DNA from: Glandiceps talaboti
Taxonomy: Eukaryota > Hemichordata > Enteropneusta > Spengelidae
Assembly (NCBI RefSeq): GCF_964340395.1
Contig: NC_135558.1
Location: 7,507,001-7,571,000, forward strand
Length of the DNA stretch: 64,000 bases
Direction of reading: 5' to 3'
Shown here: positions 12,101 through 19,190 of the stretch, one piece after another
How positions within the stretch are numbered: position 1 is the stretch's first letter
Layout: each line of letters opens with the position of its first letter
Notes under the pieces: model-generated
What the model was told of the DNA's origin: nothing
The model's input: only the letters and a program-made list of their open reading frames with translations
Databases searched by the model: none
Made by a program: the position numbers and the translations under genes

Positions 12101-15100
12101 AGTCTAGCCAAGAAAACTCTTCCTGGTTTCACACATTTTGCTATAAATGCCAATTTACCGATTAAAGACTGGAGTTCTTTACGTGATGTGTTGCGTTTAT
12201 CAGACCACGTATTCAGTTCGTATTCAATTTCTTTCAATCTTTCAGGAGTGACTTCTAGTGTCATAGTTAAAGTATTGATTTGAATACCAAGAAATGTCAT
12301 CACTGGAGATGGTGGAACTGCCTTGCTTTCTGATTCTTGCAAGCCAAGCTCTCTCAGCAGATCTCCAAGTACCTGATATGCTTTATCAGCATTATGTTGG
12401 GTTTCAGCCCCCCCGAAATCATCTAAATAATTGACGCATTGATAGCCTTGGTTATTATACATGTACGTTACTGCATCAGTGGTTCGCTGACATGCAAGTG
12501 CTGCTGTGCGCAAACCAAAAGGCAATTTTAAGTCAAAGAACAACAGATTTCTCCATGAATAACCTAGCAGGTGATAATTACCCGGATCAACCGGCAACTG
12601 CCTGTATGCCCTGCTCAAATCGCGTTTGAATAACAAGCAACCTTTACCCTTCTCAACCACAATATCAACTAGTGAATCAATGGATGGGTAATTTAACTGG
12701 AATGGCTTTCCTAGATAGAAATGTTTGGGTATACCATCATTTACTGAGCACCCACTTGGGTAACTCATATCGAACACAATCCTACGGGTAGTACTCCCTT
12801 GTTTTTCCACCGTCTGTATTGGTGAAGTTACTAAATTAACCAAGAGGGGGTTATGCTCAAAGGGACCTGCAGTGGCACCCAATTCAACCTCTCTATAGAT
12901 CCAGTCATCCACATGGTCAGCAAATTTGTATGCTGATGGGTGGTTACCACTTGAACCAGTGGGTAACTCTGTGTGTGAATAACTTATGGGCCATCCATAC
13001 TGTAAAAACTCACAGACTATTTTGTCATGGTAAGTTTGCAAATTAGCTCGCCACACTGGAATGGTTAATGTAGAAGGTACTGGGATTTTACAGCCCTGAA
13101 AATTTGGAACACCTGAATTATACACTGCTGTATGCACCTCAATAATCTGTTGCAAGTTCATAGGTGATGATGGTGACCAATTATCAAACCCATCCCTTAT
13201 GCCTGTATCATCATCATCATTATTATTATTATTACCTGTAATGTTTACCTTATCTTGTAAACAAACCTGAATAATCTTGGCTGTTGTGTTAGAACTATCA
13301 TTAGTTCCCAAGTTTGAATCAAAACACTGGGCTTCACTATTATCTAATAAACCTTCAATTGAATCATCACTACCCTTTACATAGGACTGATCACCTGATG
13401 TTTCTCCTTCAGTACAACTCTGAAACTTCTCATATGGCGGAGCCACTTTAAAAGATGAAGTGACTTCCAAATCAGGCTTCCCTGAAAACACATTATCAAC
13501 CTGTGATTCAGCAACTGCATTTACATTGTTTAGATTTGGTTCTATTACTGAAATATTACAAACCATAGAACTTGAAGTATCTGGGTGGTCTAATGAACGA
13601 GAGTCACTACTACAAATACTAGTAACACTTCTCTTAGTACTAATGTCTGTAGTACAATCATTTCTACAACTCGAAATATCAGTTGTTGATTGTCTCCTAA
13701 TGACTTTGCCATTTATTACCTCATTTAGTTGCTTAGAATGATCATCGCGGTACTGTTTATCTTGCCATGGACACTCCTGTTTTGGGTGTTTAGCCACCAA
13801 GCCCCTCCACTTCAAACATAACTCGCAAACATGTTGGAAATTGCACGAATCTTCATTGTCGCATCTTCCCTTTTGGTACTTGAAACACGGATTAGTGTTA
13901 CTCTGTCCCGAACTCTGTTTACGCTTGTTGCCGCCTTGTTTCTGTGGGCTGGACTCATCTCTCTTAACGTCCGACATTCTCGGCAACAGATATTGTTCAC
14001 GTAAGTCCCCGAAACTGTCACCCCATCTCCTGATACCAGCTTCGATGTCCATTAAATATGCAGCATGCAACTTAAGAATAGCATCCCATGGGAAAATAGT
14101 AGCATCTCTCATCAATGCTTGTAGATGTGAATGACGATAATGCTTTTCTGCATTACTTACTTCCGGTGAATTTAATACTGACAAATTGCCATCGACAAAT
14201 TCGGGTAAAGTGAGATCATCATACTTAGGAGACACACCGGTGAAAACCCTTGCCCTCACGAAAAGATGTGGCCATAGAACTGTGTTTATGGTGCAATCAG
14301 CACGAGTGCGAAATCTAACCGACTGCTTCCCCGAAGGAACGGACGTACCTGGTGTATTGTACGGTTCATTCACAGGACTTCCCGCCTTCGTGTGCAGTCC
14401 GTCGGTCTGATTTCCAGGCTGGTGACCCCACATACCAATGCTATCGTTTGCACTTCTCAAACTCCACTGCAAATCTTGATCTTGTTGGGCCATACGTCTT
14501 AAATCTGGCATGGTAAGGTTTGCCTGTGTAATATGTGGGTTGTTGAAACCATATGCTGCTGGTGTACTTCTGTAAAGGCGTACAAAATCGGATCCGTAGG
14601 TCGTAGCATCTCTCTGTTGGTAGTACTGACTGTTCGCCATGTGATTCGGTGAAGCGAGTTCATCTCTTTTCACTTTCAAATCATCCAACTTCCTTTGGAG
14701 GTTCTGCATACGCTTACTTTCTTCCAAATCCGCAATCTCCTTCTCCAGAGCCACTGTTTCATTCATCAGCAAGTTCTCCCTTCTTGATGGAGATGTTGAG
14801 TCAGTATTTTCCTTCCACTGATCTGAACCGTCTAATGGACTTTCCCGCTCCTTCTCGCGTTTCTTAGCGGCCATCTTTGTGGACGATCTGGTGTACTGCA
14901 TTTTCGCACCACCTTTTGCCCGTCCTTTACCTCCTTTAACCTTTGGCCTAACGCTCATTGGAGTCTGTCCAGACGAATTTGACGTGTCGAGTGGTGATTC
15001 TATAAATTCTAATGGCTTAGTATCTTCCATTTTTCAAACTACCGGACCCACTGATACCACCTTCTGTAGTTCTGGAGACTGAGTAACTACTGCATAAATT

Positions 15101-15672
15101 ATGCAAATATGCAGCTACTGGACACATACATTATGCTAATCACTATAGGTGCCCTCATACACGCCACTAGCCTAGGTTCATACATAATTAATCAATATTT
15201 TCTAACTTAAATATTGACAACATTTTTTTCTCGCAAATACATAAAAGAATGTTCAGGTTGGCAGTGAAAACCTTGGTGGGGTCGGGTAACCAGAACCAAA
15301 CAATTGTATTTTAGGCCTAATCATCATGTAAAACATTTGTGGTAAAAATGGGAAGATGAAGTCAAATAATGTTTATTCCATGTTTGATAAATTGTATAGA
15401 GAACTTAGTAGATATCATGTGTTAGTCATTGACTAATCGTCACCTACAAGGACAGTGAAAGAAATACATGTGAATAAGTATGACACGAGATTGTATGATG
15501 TGATTGATATGAACATTGTATTTTTTTTCCAGCACTTCTTTCAAAATATACTAGTCAACGAACGGAGATGGAATTGCTTCAAATGCAGTTGAAAATAATG
15601 GAAACTGATCTGGATGCTTTATTGAATAGCCTAGAGGGCTCACAGTCCACTGACATACAGTGTAATGATTAG
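1..15672 (+). CDS. LAMB: laminin beta chain, C-terminal half (13 exons, 5' incomplete)
   Basis: Subunit of the extracellular laminin heterotrimer of basement membranes; the rod pairs with alpha and gamma chains as a triple coiled coil. Exons: 1-141, 887-1065, 1989-2145, 2849-3045, 3527-3620, 4343-4465, 5113-5369, 5997-6629, 7467-7747, 8157-8298, 8639-8815, 9337-9499, 15533-15672; all have GT-AG borders and phases agree throughout, giving about 890 residues. The order of six LE modules matches beta-chain LE8-LE13, including the long atypical LE9 and the PDCNPCPEC junction to the rod. The rod of roughly 590 residues has the usual beta length, many N-glycosylation sequons and a near-terminal Cys (IQCND-stop), as needed for the beta-gamma disulfide. 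A gamma chain is disfavoured because no nidogen-binding loop is seen and the LE order is beta-like. LN, LE1-7 and LF domains lie upstream of the window. Oddities: no Cys-rich beta knob, and a retrotransposon in the last intron. Confidence 0.93.
600..845 (-). mobile_element. tRNA-derived SINE copy in laminin intron
   Basis: Read on the minus strand, the head (about 845 to 770) carries an A-box-like TAGTGTGGCCAGCTTGG and a B-box-like GGTTCGAGCTCC at tRNA spacing. The body contains GCCCAAGGAC (on + strand) and a GATAGAGGnnGCAATGTGAA core. The core is shared with the copy at 18840-19190, so both belong to one family. Confidence 0.6.
887..1065 (+). CDS. LAMB: laminin beta exon: LE9 module
   Basis: The acceptor ends at 886 and the donor GTAAGT begins at 1066. 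It continues [17 protein letters not shown]...[19 protein letters not shown]. The CPGP...SF..TC insert is the hallmark of beta-chain LE9. Phase 1 in, phase 0 out. Confidence 0.9.
1421..1860. mobile_element. 440-bp fold-back (MITE-like) element in laminin intron
   Basis: The first about 109 bases (1421-1529) are near-perfectly inverted at 1752-1860: both ends read GTAGTGTACACATC outward-in, and inner ends read TTTTCCTGA(G/A)CC. The interior of about 220 bases has no convincing coding frame. No clear target duplication was seen. Likely a non-autonomous DNA transposon. Confidence 0.75.
1989..2145 (+). CDS. LAMB: laminin beta exon: LE10 module
   Basis: It reads [12 protein letters not shown]...[17 protein letters not shown], matching the GG.CQPCQC / HTEG.HC..C.FGYYG pattern of beta LE10. 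The acceptor ends at 1988; the donor GTAAGT is at 2146. Phase 0 in, 1 out. Confidence 0.9.
2849..3045 (+). CDS. LAMB: laminin beta exon: LE11 and start of LE12
   Basis: It reads [17 protein letters not shown]...[19 protein letters not shown] and then CDCHIIGT...CNE. The PNVVG.RC..CA...WG stretch corresponds to LE11. A pyrimidine-rich acceptor ends at 2848; the donor is GTAAAA at 3046. Phase 1 in, 0 out. Confidence 0.9.
3527..3620 (+). CDS. LAMB: laminin beta exon: end of LE12
   Basis: It reads [25 protein letters not shown] and ends in GCVG. The TGQC.C....G..C..C pattern completes LE12. The acceptor follows a T-run and ends at 3526; the donor GTAAGT is at 3621. Phase 0 in, 1 out. Confidence 0.88.
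4152..4293. repeat. imperfect inverted repeat in laminin intron
   Basis: The left arm (4161-4208, containing CTACTCACAG and TTTCTTGGAAG) is mirrored by 4240-4281 (CTTCCAAGAAA and CTGTGAGTAG), leaving a loop of about 30 bases. A fold-back element or remnant. Confidence 0.55.
4343..4465 (+). CDS. LAMB: laminin beta exon: LE13 module
   Basis: It reads [13 protein letters not shown]...[25 protein letters not shown], the last LE module. Donor GTATGT at 4466, phase 1. Joined directly to the exon at 5113 it gives CDQC followed by 11 residues ending PDC, the same spacing as vertebrate beta1. Confidence 0.9.
4705..4737 (+). CDS. candidate 33-nt cassette microexon in laminin beta LE13
   Basis: Seen: a pyrimidine tract and CAG ending at 4704, 33 open bases, then GTAGGT at 4738. 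The segment keeps phase 1 on both sides. Included, it would insert 11 acidic residues ([11 protein letters not shown]) just before the PWPDC junction of LE13 and rod. Skipping it gives the canonical spacing, so inclusion would be alternative. It could be a chance match. Confidence 0.3.
5113..5369 (+). CDS. LAMB: laminin beta exon: LE13-rod junction and start of coiled coil
   Basis: It reads [20 protein letters not shown] and continues as helical sequence with NMS and NLS sequons. The CxxCxxC ending corresponds to the paired cysteines that open the long arm of all laminin chains. Acceptor TTGCTAG ends at 5112; donor GTAAGC at 5370. Phase 1 in, 0 out. Confidence 0.9.
5997..6629 (+). CDS. LAMB: laminin beta exon: long coiled-coil exon
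   Basis: It has 211 codons with phase 0 at both ends. It is rich in Q, E, A, S and T, has several N-glycosylation sequons (NLT, NVT, NTS, NSS, NAT) and no cysteine at all. Donor GTAGGA at 6630. In vertebrate beta chains a Cys-rich knob interrupts this rod; none is visible here. Confidence 0.88.
7467..7747 (+). CDS. LAMB: laminin beta exon: coiled coil
   Basis: It reads [16 protein letters not shown] to ALNNSLEA; helical and Cys-free. Acceptor CTTTTAG ends at 7466; donor GTAAGT at 7748. Phase 0 in, 2 out. Confidence 0.87.
7945..8115 (+). mobile_element. SINE 3' part in laminin intron
   Basis: It contains GTCCATGCTAGG and GTGGGAAAGTG and ends in an ATT-rich tail. These motifs recur in the same order at 19020-19190, which marks a shared interspersed repeat. 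Confidence 0.45.
8157..8298 (+). CDS. LAMB: laminin beta exon: coiled coil
   Basis: It reads [20 protein letters not shown] to INDIANK, with heptad-like hydrophobic spacing. Acceptor ends at 8156; donor GTATGT at 8299. Phase 2 in, 0 out. Confidence 0.87.
8385..8520 (+). mobile_element. SINE tail fragment in laminin intron
   Basis: It has TTTTGAGCTCTGTGGGAAGC followed by GCGCTATATGAAA and an ATTATTATT tail, the tail form typical of several animal SINE families. It abuts the other fragment one exon away. Confidence 0.45.
8639..8815 (+). CDS. LAMB: laminin beta exon: coiled coil
   Basis: It reads [19 protein letters not shown] to [11 protein letters not shown]. It holds the only cysteine of the rod between the N-terminal pair and the C-terminal Cys (NTDECFSS). 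Donor GTAATA at 8816. Phase 0 both ends. Confidence 0.87.
9337..9499 (+). CDS. LAMB: laminin beta exon: coiled coil (penultimate)
   Basis: It reads [20 protein letters not shown] to NAKLMEDLN. The acceptor follows a pyrimidine tract and ends at 9336; the donor GTAAGT starts at 9500. Phase 0 in, 1 out. The following intron of 6.0 kb contains the inserted retrotransposon. Confidence 0.87.
9821..9925. repeat. retrotransposon 105-bp split direct repeat, terminal copy
   Basis: Outer copy of the 105-bp repeat and 3' terminus of the element. The flank to the left is laminin intron. Between it and 10057 lie 131 bases unique to this end, including a short TGGG repeat. Confidence 0.9.
10057..10246. 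repeat. retrotransposon 190-bp split direct repeat, internal copy
   Basis: Second copy of the 190-bp repeat, in the same orientation as the terminal copy. It directly abuts the internal 105-bp repeat, so the junction TTGACAA/AATTATTC equals the two element ends joined head to tail. Confidence 0.92.
10247..10351. repeat. retrotransposon 105-bp split direct repeat, internal copy
   Basis: It starts AATTATTCAACAAAC and ends AAAAGGCACC; by eye identical over 105 bases to 9821-9925. It is followed by about 120 bases, then the end of the recombinase frame. Confidence 0.9.
10472..11491 (-). CDS. retrotransposon tyrosine recombinase (339 aa frame)
   Basis: DNA integrase of the phage/Cre-type tyrosine recombinase superfamily, which inserts the circular cDNA. 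Catalytic features: Arg in [11 protein letters not shown] (R162), HSFRRGG (H280, R283), W306, and the nucleophile in YLRYL (Y314). The N-terminal SAM-like core-binding part covers about 1-120. The frame overlaps the end of ORF1 by 7 nt in the -1 frame and is preceded directly by an in-frame TGA. The first codon of the open frame is GTG; the first ATG is codon 24, still ahead of the conserved core. Translation may therefore use a frameshift, reinitiation, or the internal ATG. No disabling mutation is seen. Confidence 0.9.
   Translation of the reverse strand: MVICSLPDDRQEQLKVLDYQVRKMQGTAYSAGSCRNFHSQWKSFFLFCSYFRLKPLPCTTETLCRFLLFLSRSVKSQGTLHNYVYAIRLLLKSNGFPTTVCDDFFVKLTIKGLRREVLTPPRSKLPITPEILLALFSHLDIAKPLDATLWAVFVIGFFSFFRKSNLVPKSTTEFNPNKHLCRGNIAVNAHGLVIGVSWSKTIQFRERVFTVPLARVPGSPLCPLFAYINMCKQIPGGASSPAFLIPQGQRYTTLTHDSLVSHLKGLLSKCGYPAHSYSGHSFRRGGATFAFSANVPGELIKLQGDWKSQAYLRYLDVPFTKRYQVSYLMSAKLTSVHHK
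11485..15030 (-). CDS. retrotransposon ORF1: Gag-like, reverse transcriptase, RNase H (1181 aa)
   Basis: Uninterrupted frame; its ATG (15030-15028) directly abuts the terminal repeat. The N-terminal part is basic with a short coiled coil (about 85-125) and a Gag-like region (130-350). Next is a CCCH-type zinc finger (C382, C390, C396, H400) with C402 and C405 after it, and an acidic/Ser-rich linker to about 640. Reverse transcriptase follows: motif [15 protein letters not shown] (D804), motif B LPFGLRTA, motif C YLDDF (D870, D871). RNase H follows at about 1010-1150, with [10 protein letters not shown] (D1032), E1066, D1091 and the terminal DHLSRW (D1141). All expected catalytic acids are present. 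Its role is reverse transcription of the element RNA. Ngaro elements often separate Gag from RT, so this fused frame is notable. Confidence 0.92.
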   Translation of the reverse strand: MEDTKPLEFIESPLDTSNSSGQTPMSVRPKVKGGKGRAKGGAKMQYTRSSTKMAAKKREKERESPLDGSDQWKENTDSTSPSRRENLLMNETVALEKEIADLEESKRMQNLQRKLDDLKVKRDELASPNHMANSQYYQQRDATTYGSDFVRLYRSTPAAYGFNNPHITQANLTMPDLRRMAQQDQDLQWSLRSANDSIGMWGHQPGNQTDGLHTKAGSPVNEPYNTPGTSVPSGKQSVRFRTRADCTINTVLWPHLFVRARVFTGVSPKYDDLTLPEFVDGNLSVLNSPEVSNAEKHYRHSHLQALMRDATIFPWDAILKLHAAYLMDIEAGIRRWGDSFGDLREQYLLPRMSDVKRDESSPQKQGGNKRKQSSGQSNTNPCFKYQKGRCDNEDSCNFQHVCELCLKWRGLVAKHPKQECPWQDKQYRDDHSKQLNEVINGKVIRRQSTTDISSCRNDCTTDISTKRSVTSICSSDSRSLDHPDTSSSMVCNISVIEPNLNNVNAVAESQVDNVFSGKPDLEVTSSFKVAPPYEKFQSCTEGETSGDQSYVKGSDDSIEGLLDNSEAQCFDSNLGTNDSSNTTAKIIQVCLQDKVNITGNNNNNDDDDTGIRDGFDNWSPSSPMNLQQIIEVHTAVYNSGVPNFQGCKIPVPSTLTIPVWRANLQTYHDKIVCEFLQYGWPISYSHTELPTGSSGNHPSAYKFADHVDDWIYREVELGATAGPFEHNPLLVNLVTSPIQTVEKQGSTTRRIVFDMSYPSGCSVNDGIPKHFYLGKPFQLNYPSIDSLVDIVVEKGKGCLLFKRDLSRAYRQLPVDPGNYHLLGYSWRNLLFFDLKLPFGLRTAALACQRTTDAVTYMYNNQGYQCVNYLDDFGGAETQHNADKAYQVLGDLLRELGLQESESKAVPPSPVMTFLGIQINTLTMTLEVTPERLKEIEYELNTWSDKRNTSRKELQSLIGKLAFIAKCVKPGRVFLARLLEVLRSISSPTVKVPLTPDFMADINWWSKFLRVFNGISMINVAAWSEPDSIVASDACLSGCGAVSGTEYFHVEFPPFVIQSELHINALELLAVTVSAKLWGRQWKGMRLQIACDNLSSVFSINSGRCRDNFMLKCLRELWFIAAQCEFQMHAVHIEGKDNRLPDHLSRWHLHQSHKDQALQYIHSRQLVEKTVHDEMFHFIHEW
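15031..15220. repeat. retrotransposon 190-bp split direct repeat, terminal copy
   Basis: It begins TTTTCAAACTACCGG beside the ORF1 start codon and ends ATATTGACAA. By eye it is identical in sequence and length to 10057-10246. It forms the 5' terminus of the element. Confidence 0.92.
15533..15672 (+). CDS. LAMB: laminin beta terminal exon with stop codon
   Basis: The acceptor after a T-run ends at 15532; phase 1 in. It reads [17 protein letters not shown] and ends [14 protein letters not shown], then TAG. A Cys a few residues from the end is shared with other beta chains, where it bonds to the gamma chain. The last 60 bases are repeated downstream in degenerate form. Confidence 0.88.
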
Positions 15673-15910
15673 CTGCTTTATTGAGTTGCCTAGAGTTTTC
15701 ACAGTACTGTGACATACAGTGTAACAACTTCTTGAGTAGCAGTGAGGGTACATGGTCCACTGACCTACAATGTAATGATTAAATGCCTTATTGAGGAGCT
15801 TAGAGGGGTTGATACAATGTAATTATTAGATGTTTATTGAGTAGCCTAGAGGGGTCACAGTAGTGTGAAATCAACAAGTAGATACATCATTGGGTAGCCT
15901 AGGGAGTTCA
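15612..15910. repeat. tandem array derived from the laminin coding end, in the 3' UTR
   Basis: The coding end (TTATTGAATAGCCTAGAGGG ... CACTGACATACAG) recurs about five more times in degenerate, shortening form: at about 15676, 15733, 15785, 15831 and 15888 the TATTGAGTAGCCTAGAGGG motif reappears. Unit about 50-60 bp. The first unit is coding and the rest lie after the stop. Confidence 0.75.
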
Positions 15911-18845
15911 AATCCAGTCCATGAATATCTGTCGTGAGTGATGACATTGAGAGAAGAAATGTTAATCATTTCTAGACATAATACTACATGTATTATCTGT
16001 ATATGAGTAGTTTTCCAGTAATTTTTTTGTAAGTCTGTGGACTTAAATCTGACCACATCTACATATAACCAGTCCAATTTTACCTTCATGTGAATGAAGA
16101 AAAGCTTTCTGTTGAAGTGAGCAATTGTATTGTTGGGAATTATTAGAAAAAAATTAGTGTGCATAATTCATTGAAGCAACCAGCAAAATCAATTATTTTT
16201 TAAAGTTAAAAGTGTTATCTTATAATTATGTAAAAACCTACATTACTGTAAGACCAAAGTGCATGAATGATATGTAGGTAAGAATGGGCATTCATTCAAA
16301 GAGTACAAACTTATGAAATCTGCTTTTTAGGTTTTAGTAAAAGCATTTTGAAAACAAACCTATCTATCTATCTATCTATCTATCCATGCAAATCATCACA
16401 TTGAATGAATATATTGCTAGTATGAATTTAGCAATTACCAGTTGATCTGGTTATTTTAATATGTATTTTAATTGCTTAATATCCAAGATATGCAATATTG
16501 CAGTTGTTGATGGGGTACTTTGTATTTCAGATATCCTTTGATCTTTACATGTTTTTTTTGAAGTAAGTTTTATCTTCTTTTTGGTGCTGCTCAATACAGC
16601 TGTTTATTTGATACCACTTGGGAGAAAATTATATATTTCAATGAATTAGCTTATCATCAATATGCAAGCTTAGCATATATCAGGATTGTTTAAGGCAAAA
16701 GGGGAAACAAATTATTAGATGGTTTCAGCATAAGAAAGATTATTAGGATGGCTTAAGCATAAGAAAACAGATTATTAGGATGGCTTAAGCATAAGAAAGC
16801 AGATTATTAGGATGGCTTAAGCATAAGAAAGCAGATTATTAGGATGGCTTAAGCATAAGAAAGCAGATTATTAGGATGGCTTAAGAATAAGAAAGCAAAT
16901 TAATTATTAGGATGGCTTGAGCATCAGAAAGCAGATTATTAGGATGGCTTAAGCATAAGAAAGCAGATTATTAGGATGGCTTAAGCATAAGAAAGCGGAT
17001 TATTAGGATGGCTTAAGCATAAGAAAGCAGATTATTAGGATGGCTTAAGCATAAGAAAGCAAATTAATTATTAGGATGGCTTGAGCATAAGAAAGCAGAT
17101 TATTAGGATGGCTTAAGCATAAGAAAGCAAATTAATTATTAGGATGGCTTGAGCATAAGAAAGCAGATTATTAGGATGGCTTAAGCTTGTGTACACGGAT
17201 GTTATAAAAACCTATGCTGCACTGCTATTTTTGACATCCATGTTTAATACATTGATGTTTTCACACTGGTTACACACCTGTCAAATTTAGGTATGTTACA
17301 CCTAATGTGTTGTCCAGAGCTGTTACAGGGATATTAGTGTACTCATAGCTGGTACAGCCCCTGTGGCTCCACTGAGCTGGTACAGCTATGTGGACAACCC
17401 TGTCTTAAGTACATGAATGTTACTGGGGTGTGCAAGGTTCCGTGTACTAAAATTACTTAAATGGGAACATTTCTACCTCTATTCTAATATTCTATTTGCA
17501 GATAAATGATATGTATTTATACATGTGTGGTTACATATAAAGTGTGAAATGTCAAATTTTTCAACCGTTTCTGTTAAAATATGAAGCAGTTGTAGTTATT
17601 CAAGTATTCAAGTTATATTGGTAGATTTTGTTTCATTCAGTAATAGTATATCCTGAAGTATACTGAGGTGCTGAAATCAATAACATATCATAACTGTTCT
17701 ATAACTAACTCAGTCATTCATATCGTTAAACTCTTCTCCCTGAACAAAGTAGTAAAGATGCAAGGCCCTCTTGAAATATCTGAACTCCATGTTGTCCTAT
17801 TACACCCCCTCCCCACAGCATTTCAAAGCCTTCCACATAATGTTGAAGTACTACCAAAACAGTCATCCAACTTTGTAGAGAGACAGTAATTTTTAGCTTC
17901 TTAATGTTAAACTCTCAATTTTTGAGAAGGGACTATGCCTTCACAAGCTTTAGACCAGAGACTGTAAATATAAAGTATCCATTGGTCTTTATGCTCTCGT
18001 GTGAGAATTTTTCCAAAGAACACTGGTTAACATTTCTTTATTGTTAAAATATATATTATCAAGTTTTCCTTAGTTATCTTATTGTGGTTGATCGTAGCCA
18101 TATTATAAATATCTTGGTGTATAAATCATGCATGCGGTAGTTAGGTGATATTGTTTACAAATACCTCTTTCACTTCATCATATAATCATGTATATAATCC
18201 AATTGTCCTCAAAAGTACTTTTATACATAAAACATACTTTTTAAATCTATATTTTAAAAGGGGTACTTTTATATTTCCTGCTTTTGCGGGTGAAGGAATT
18301 TTGCTGCTATAAATTTTCTGAAGTGGACTAGACATTTTCAATCAATCATGTATAAATATTTCTGATTTTATAAGATTTTTTCTGTGGGTTAAAATTTAAC
18401 TTTAATATGTGTGATGATGTGTAGCATTTATTGACAGAACTTGGTTTTCTGTTGATTTTAAATATCCAGTGTAAATTTAGTTATTATTCCAATTCTCGGT
18501 ACCTGAAATAGAATATTACCACCTAGGCGCATCATAAAAACAACAACATTTGATTTCTTGGTTGATACTATAACTTCCGCTCCACGCACTTCACAGGCAT
18601 TAACCTTGTTCTATTTTGACCCTCTAGCATGAGGTAAATGCTATTGCAGGTACCTAGAATTATTGTACACTTCCAGAAATATCTTCCTTGATATGATTGT
18701 TGTAACACCAGCATGCCTTCTAGTAGTGGGGTATGCCATATATTGTTTTCTTGGTTATGAAAGAACTTACTTTTCTTGTTAACTATTTCTAAAACATTCC
18801 AGTTGTATAATTTTCATTTGCAATGTCATGATGGTCAAATAAATC
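15673..18845 (+). other. laminin 3' UTR and flank
   Basis: No coding frame is supported here. An ATTAAA variant lies at about 15777. The first canonical AATAAA I find downstream is at 18838-18843, and another is at 19465-19470, so the polyadenylation site is uncertain. The stretch holds the degenerate coding-end array, a short TATC microsatellite at about 16364-16383 and the 32-bp minisatellite; 17.2-18.8 kb is otherwise featureless. Confidence 0.4.
16716..17190. repeat. 32-bp minisatellite
   Basis: About 14 copies of a unit containing GATTATTAGGATGGCTTAAG and CATAAGAAAGCA; some copies carry a 4-base AATT insertion. There are no spacers between units. Confidence 0.9.
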
Positions 18846-19190
18846 GTTAGCATGGCCAGGTTGGAATTTGCTGGTTTGAGTCTCATCACAGCCATCCGTT
18901 TCTGAATGATCCAGTAATTTAGTAAGATTTTATTTAATCATTGTGTCCAAATTGTTTAAATGAAGATCTGTAAGATAGAGGTTGCTATGTGAAGGATTTA
19001 ATACTATGCATTTTAAATATAAAGGCTGCAATTGGATTGTTCTCTAGAGGGAGTTAGGGAAGTATACTGGACTGTTGTGCACTTTGTCCATGCTAGGGGT
19101 TACAATTATTAATTGCTTTGAGAGCAATGTAGGAAAGTGTTACGTACATTTTACAATATTGTTATACATTATTATAATTTTATGCTGCTG
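18840..19190 (+). mobile_element. degenerate full-length tRNA-derived SINE
   Basis: The head has TAGCATGGCCAGGTTGG (A box) and GGTTTGAGTCTCATC (B box). The GATAGAGGTTGCTATGTGAA core matches the minus-strand copy at 600-845. The 3' part GTCCATGCTAGGG ... GGAAAGTGT matches 7945-8115. This one copy links the scattered fragments into a single family. Confidence 0.55.

Larger units (their letters stand above)
9821..15220 (-). mobile_element. Ngaro/PAT-like tyrosine-recombinase retrotransposon with split direct repeats
   Basis: A 5.4-kb element of the DIRS order, antisense in the last laminin intron. In its own orientation it runs: 190-bp repeat (15220-15031), Gag-RT-RNase H frame, recombinase frame, then 105-bp repeat (10351-10247), 190-bp repeat (10246-10057), a 131-bp spacer and a second 105-bp repeat (9925-9821). 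This is the A1-ORFs-B1-A2-B2 plan of split direct repeats. DIRS1-type inverted repeats are absent, no methyltransferase domain is seen, and no integrase or protease occurs, so Ngaro-like is the best label. Both copies of each repeat look identical and both frames are open, which implies recent insertion and possibly a competent element. These elements integrate circular DNA by recombinase and make no target duplication; none is seen. Confidence 0.93.

Noticed and set aside
11466-15082. Plus-strand and other-frame ORFs of 60-120 codons across the element
   Set aside because: Shadows of the two long minus-strand frames.
9821-15220. LTR retrotransposon or DIRS1-type element
   Set aside because: There are no LTRs, protease or DDE integrase. 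Repeats are split and direct, not inverted, and no methyltransferase domain is present.
1-15672. Laminin gamma chain
   Set aside because: The LE order, the CPGP-type LE9 and the Cys near the C-terminus fit beta better, and no nidogen-binding loop is visible.
16716-17190. CRISPR-like array of regular 32-bp repeats
   Set aside because: Units abut without unique spacers, and intron-bearing animal genes surround it; it is a minisatellite. The same applies to the 71-bp array near 33 kb.
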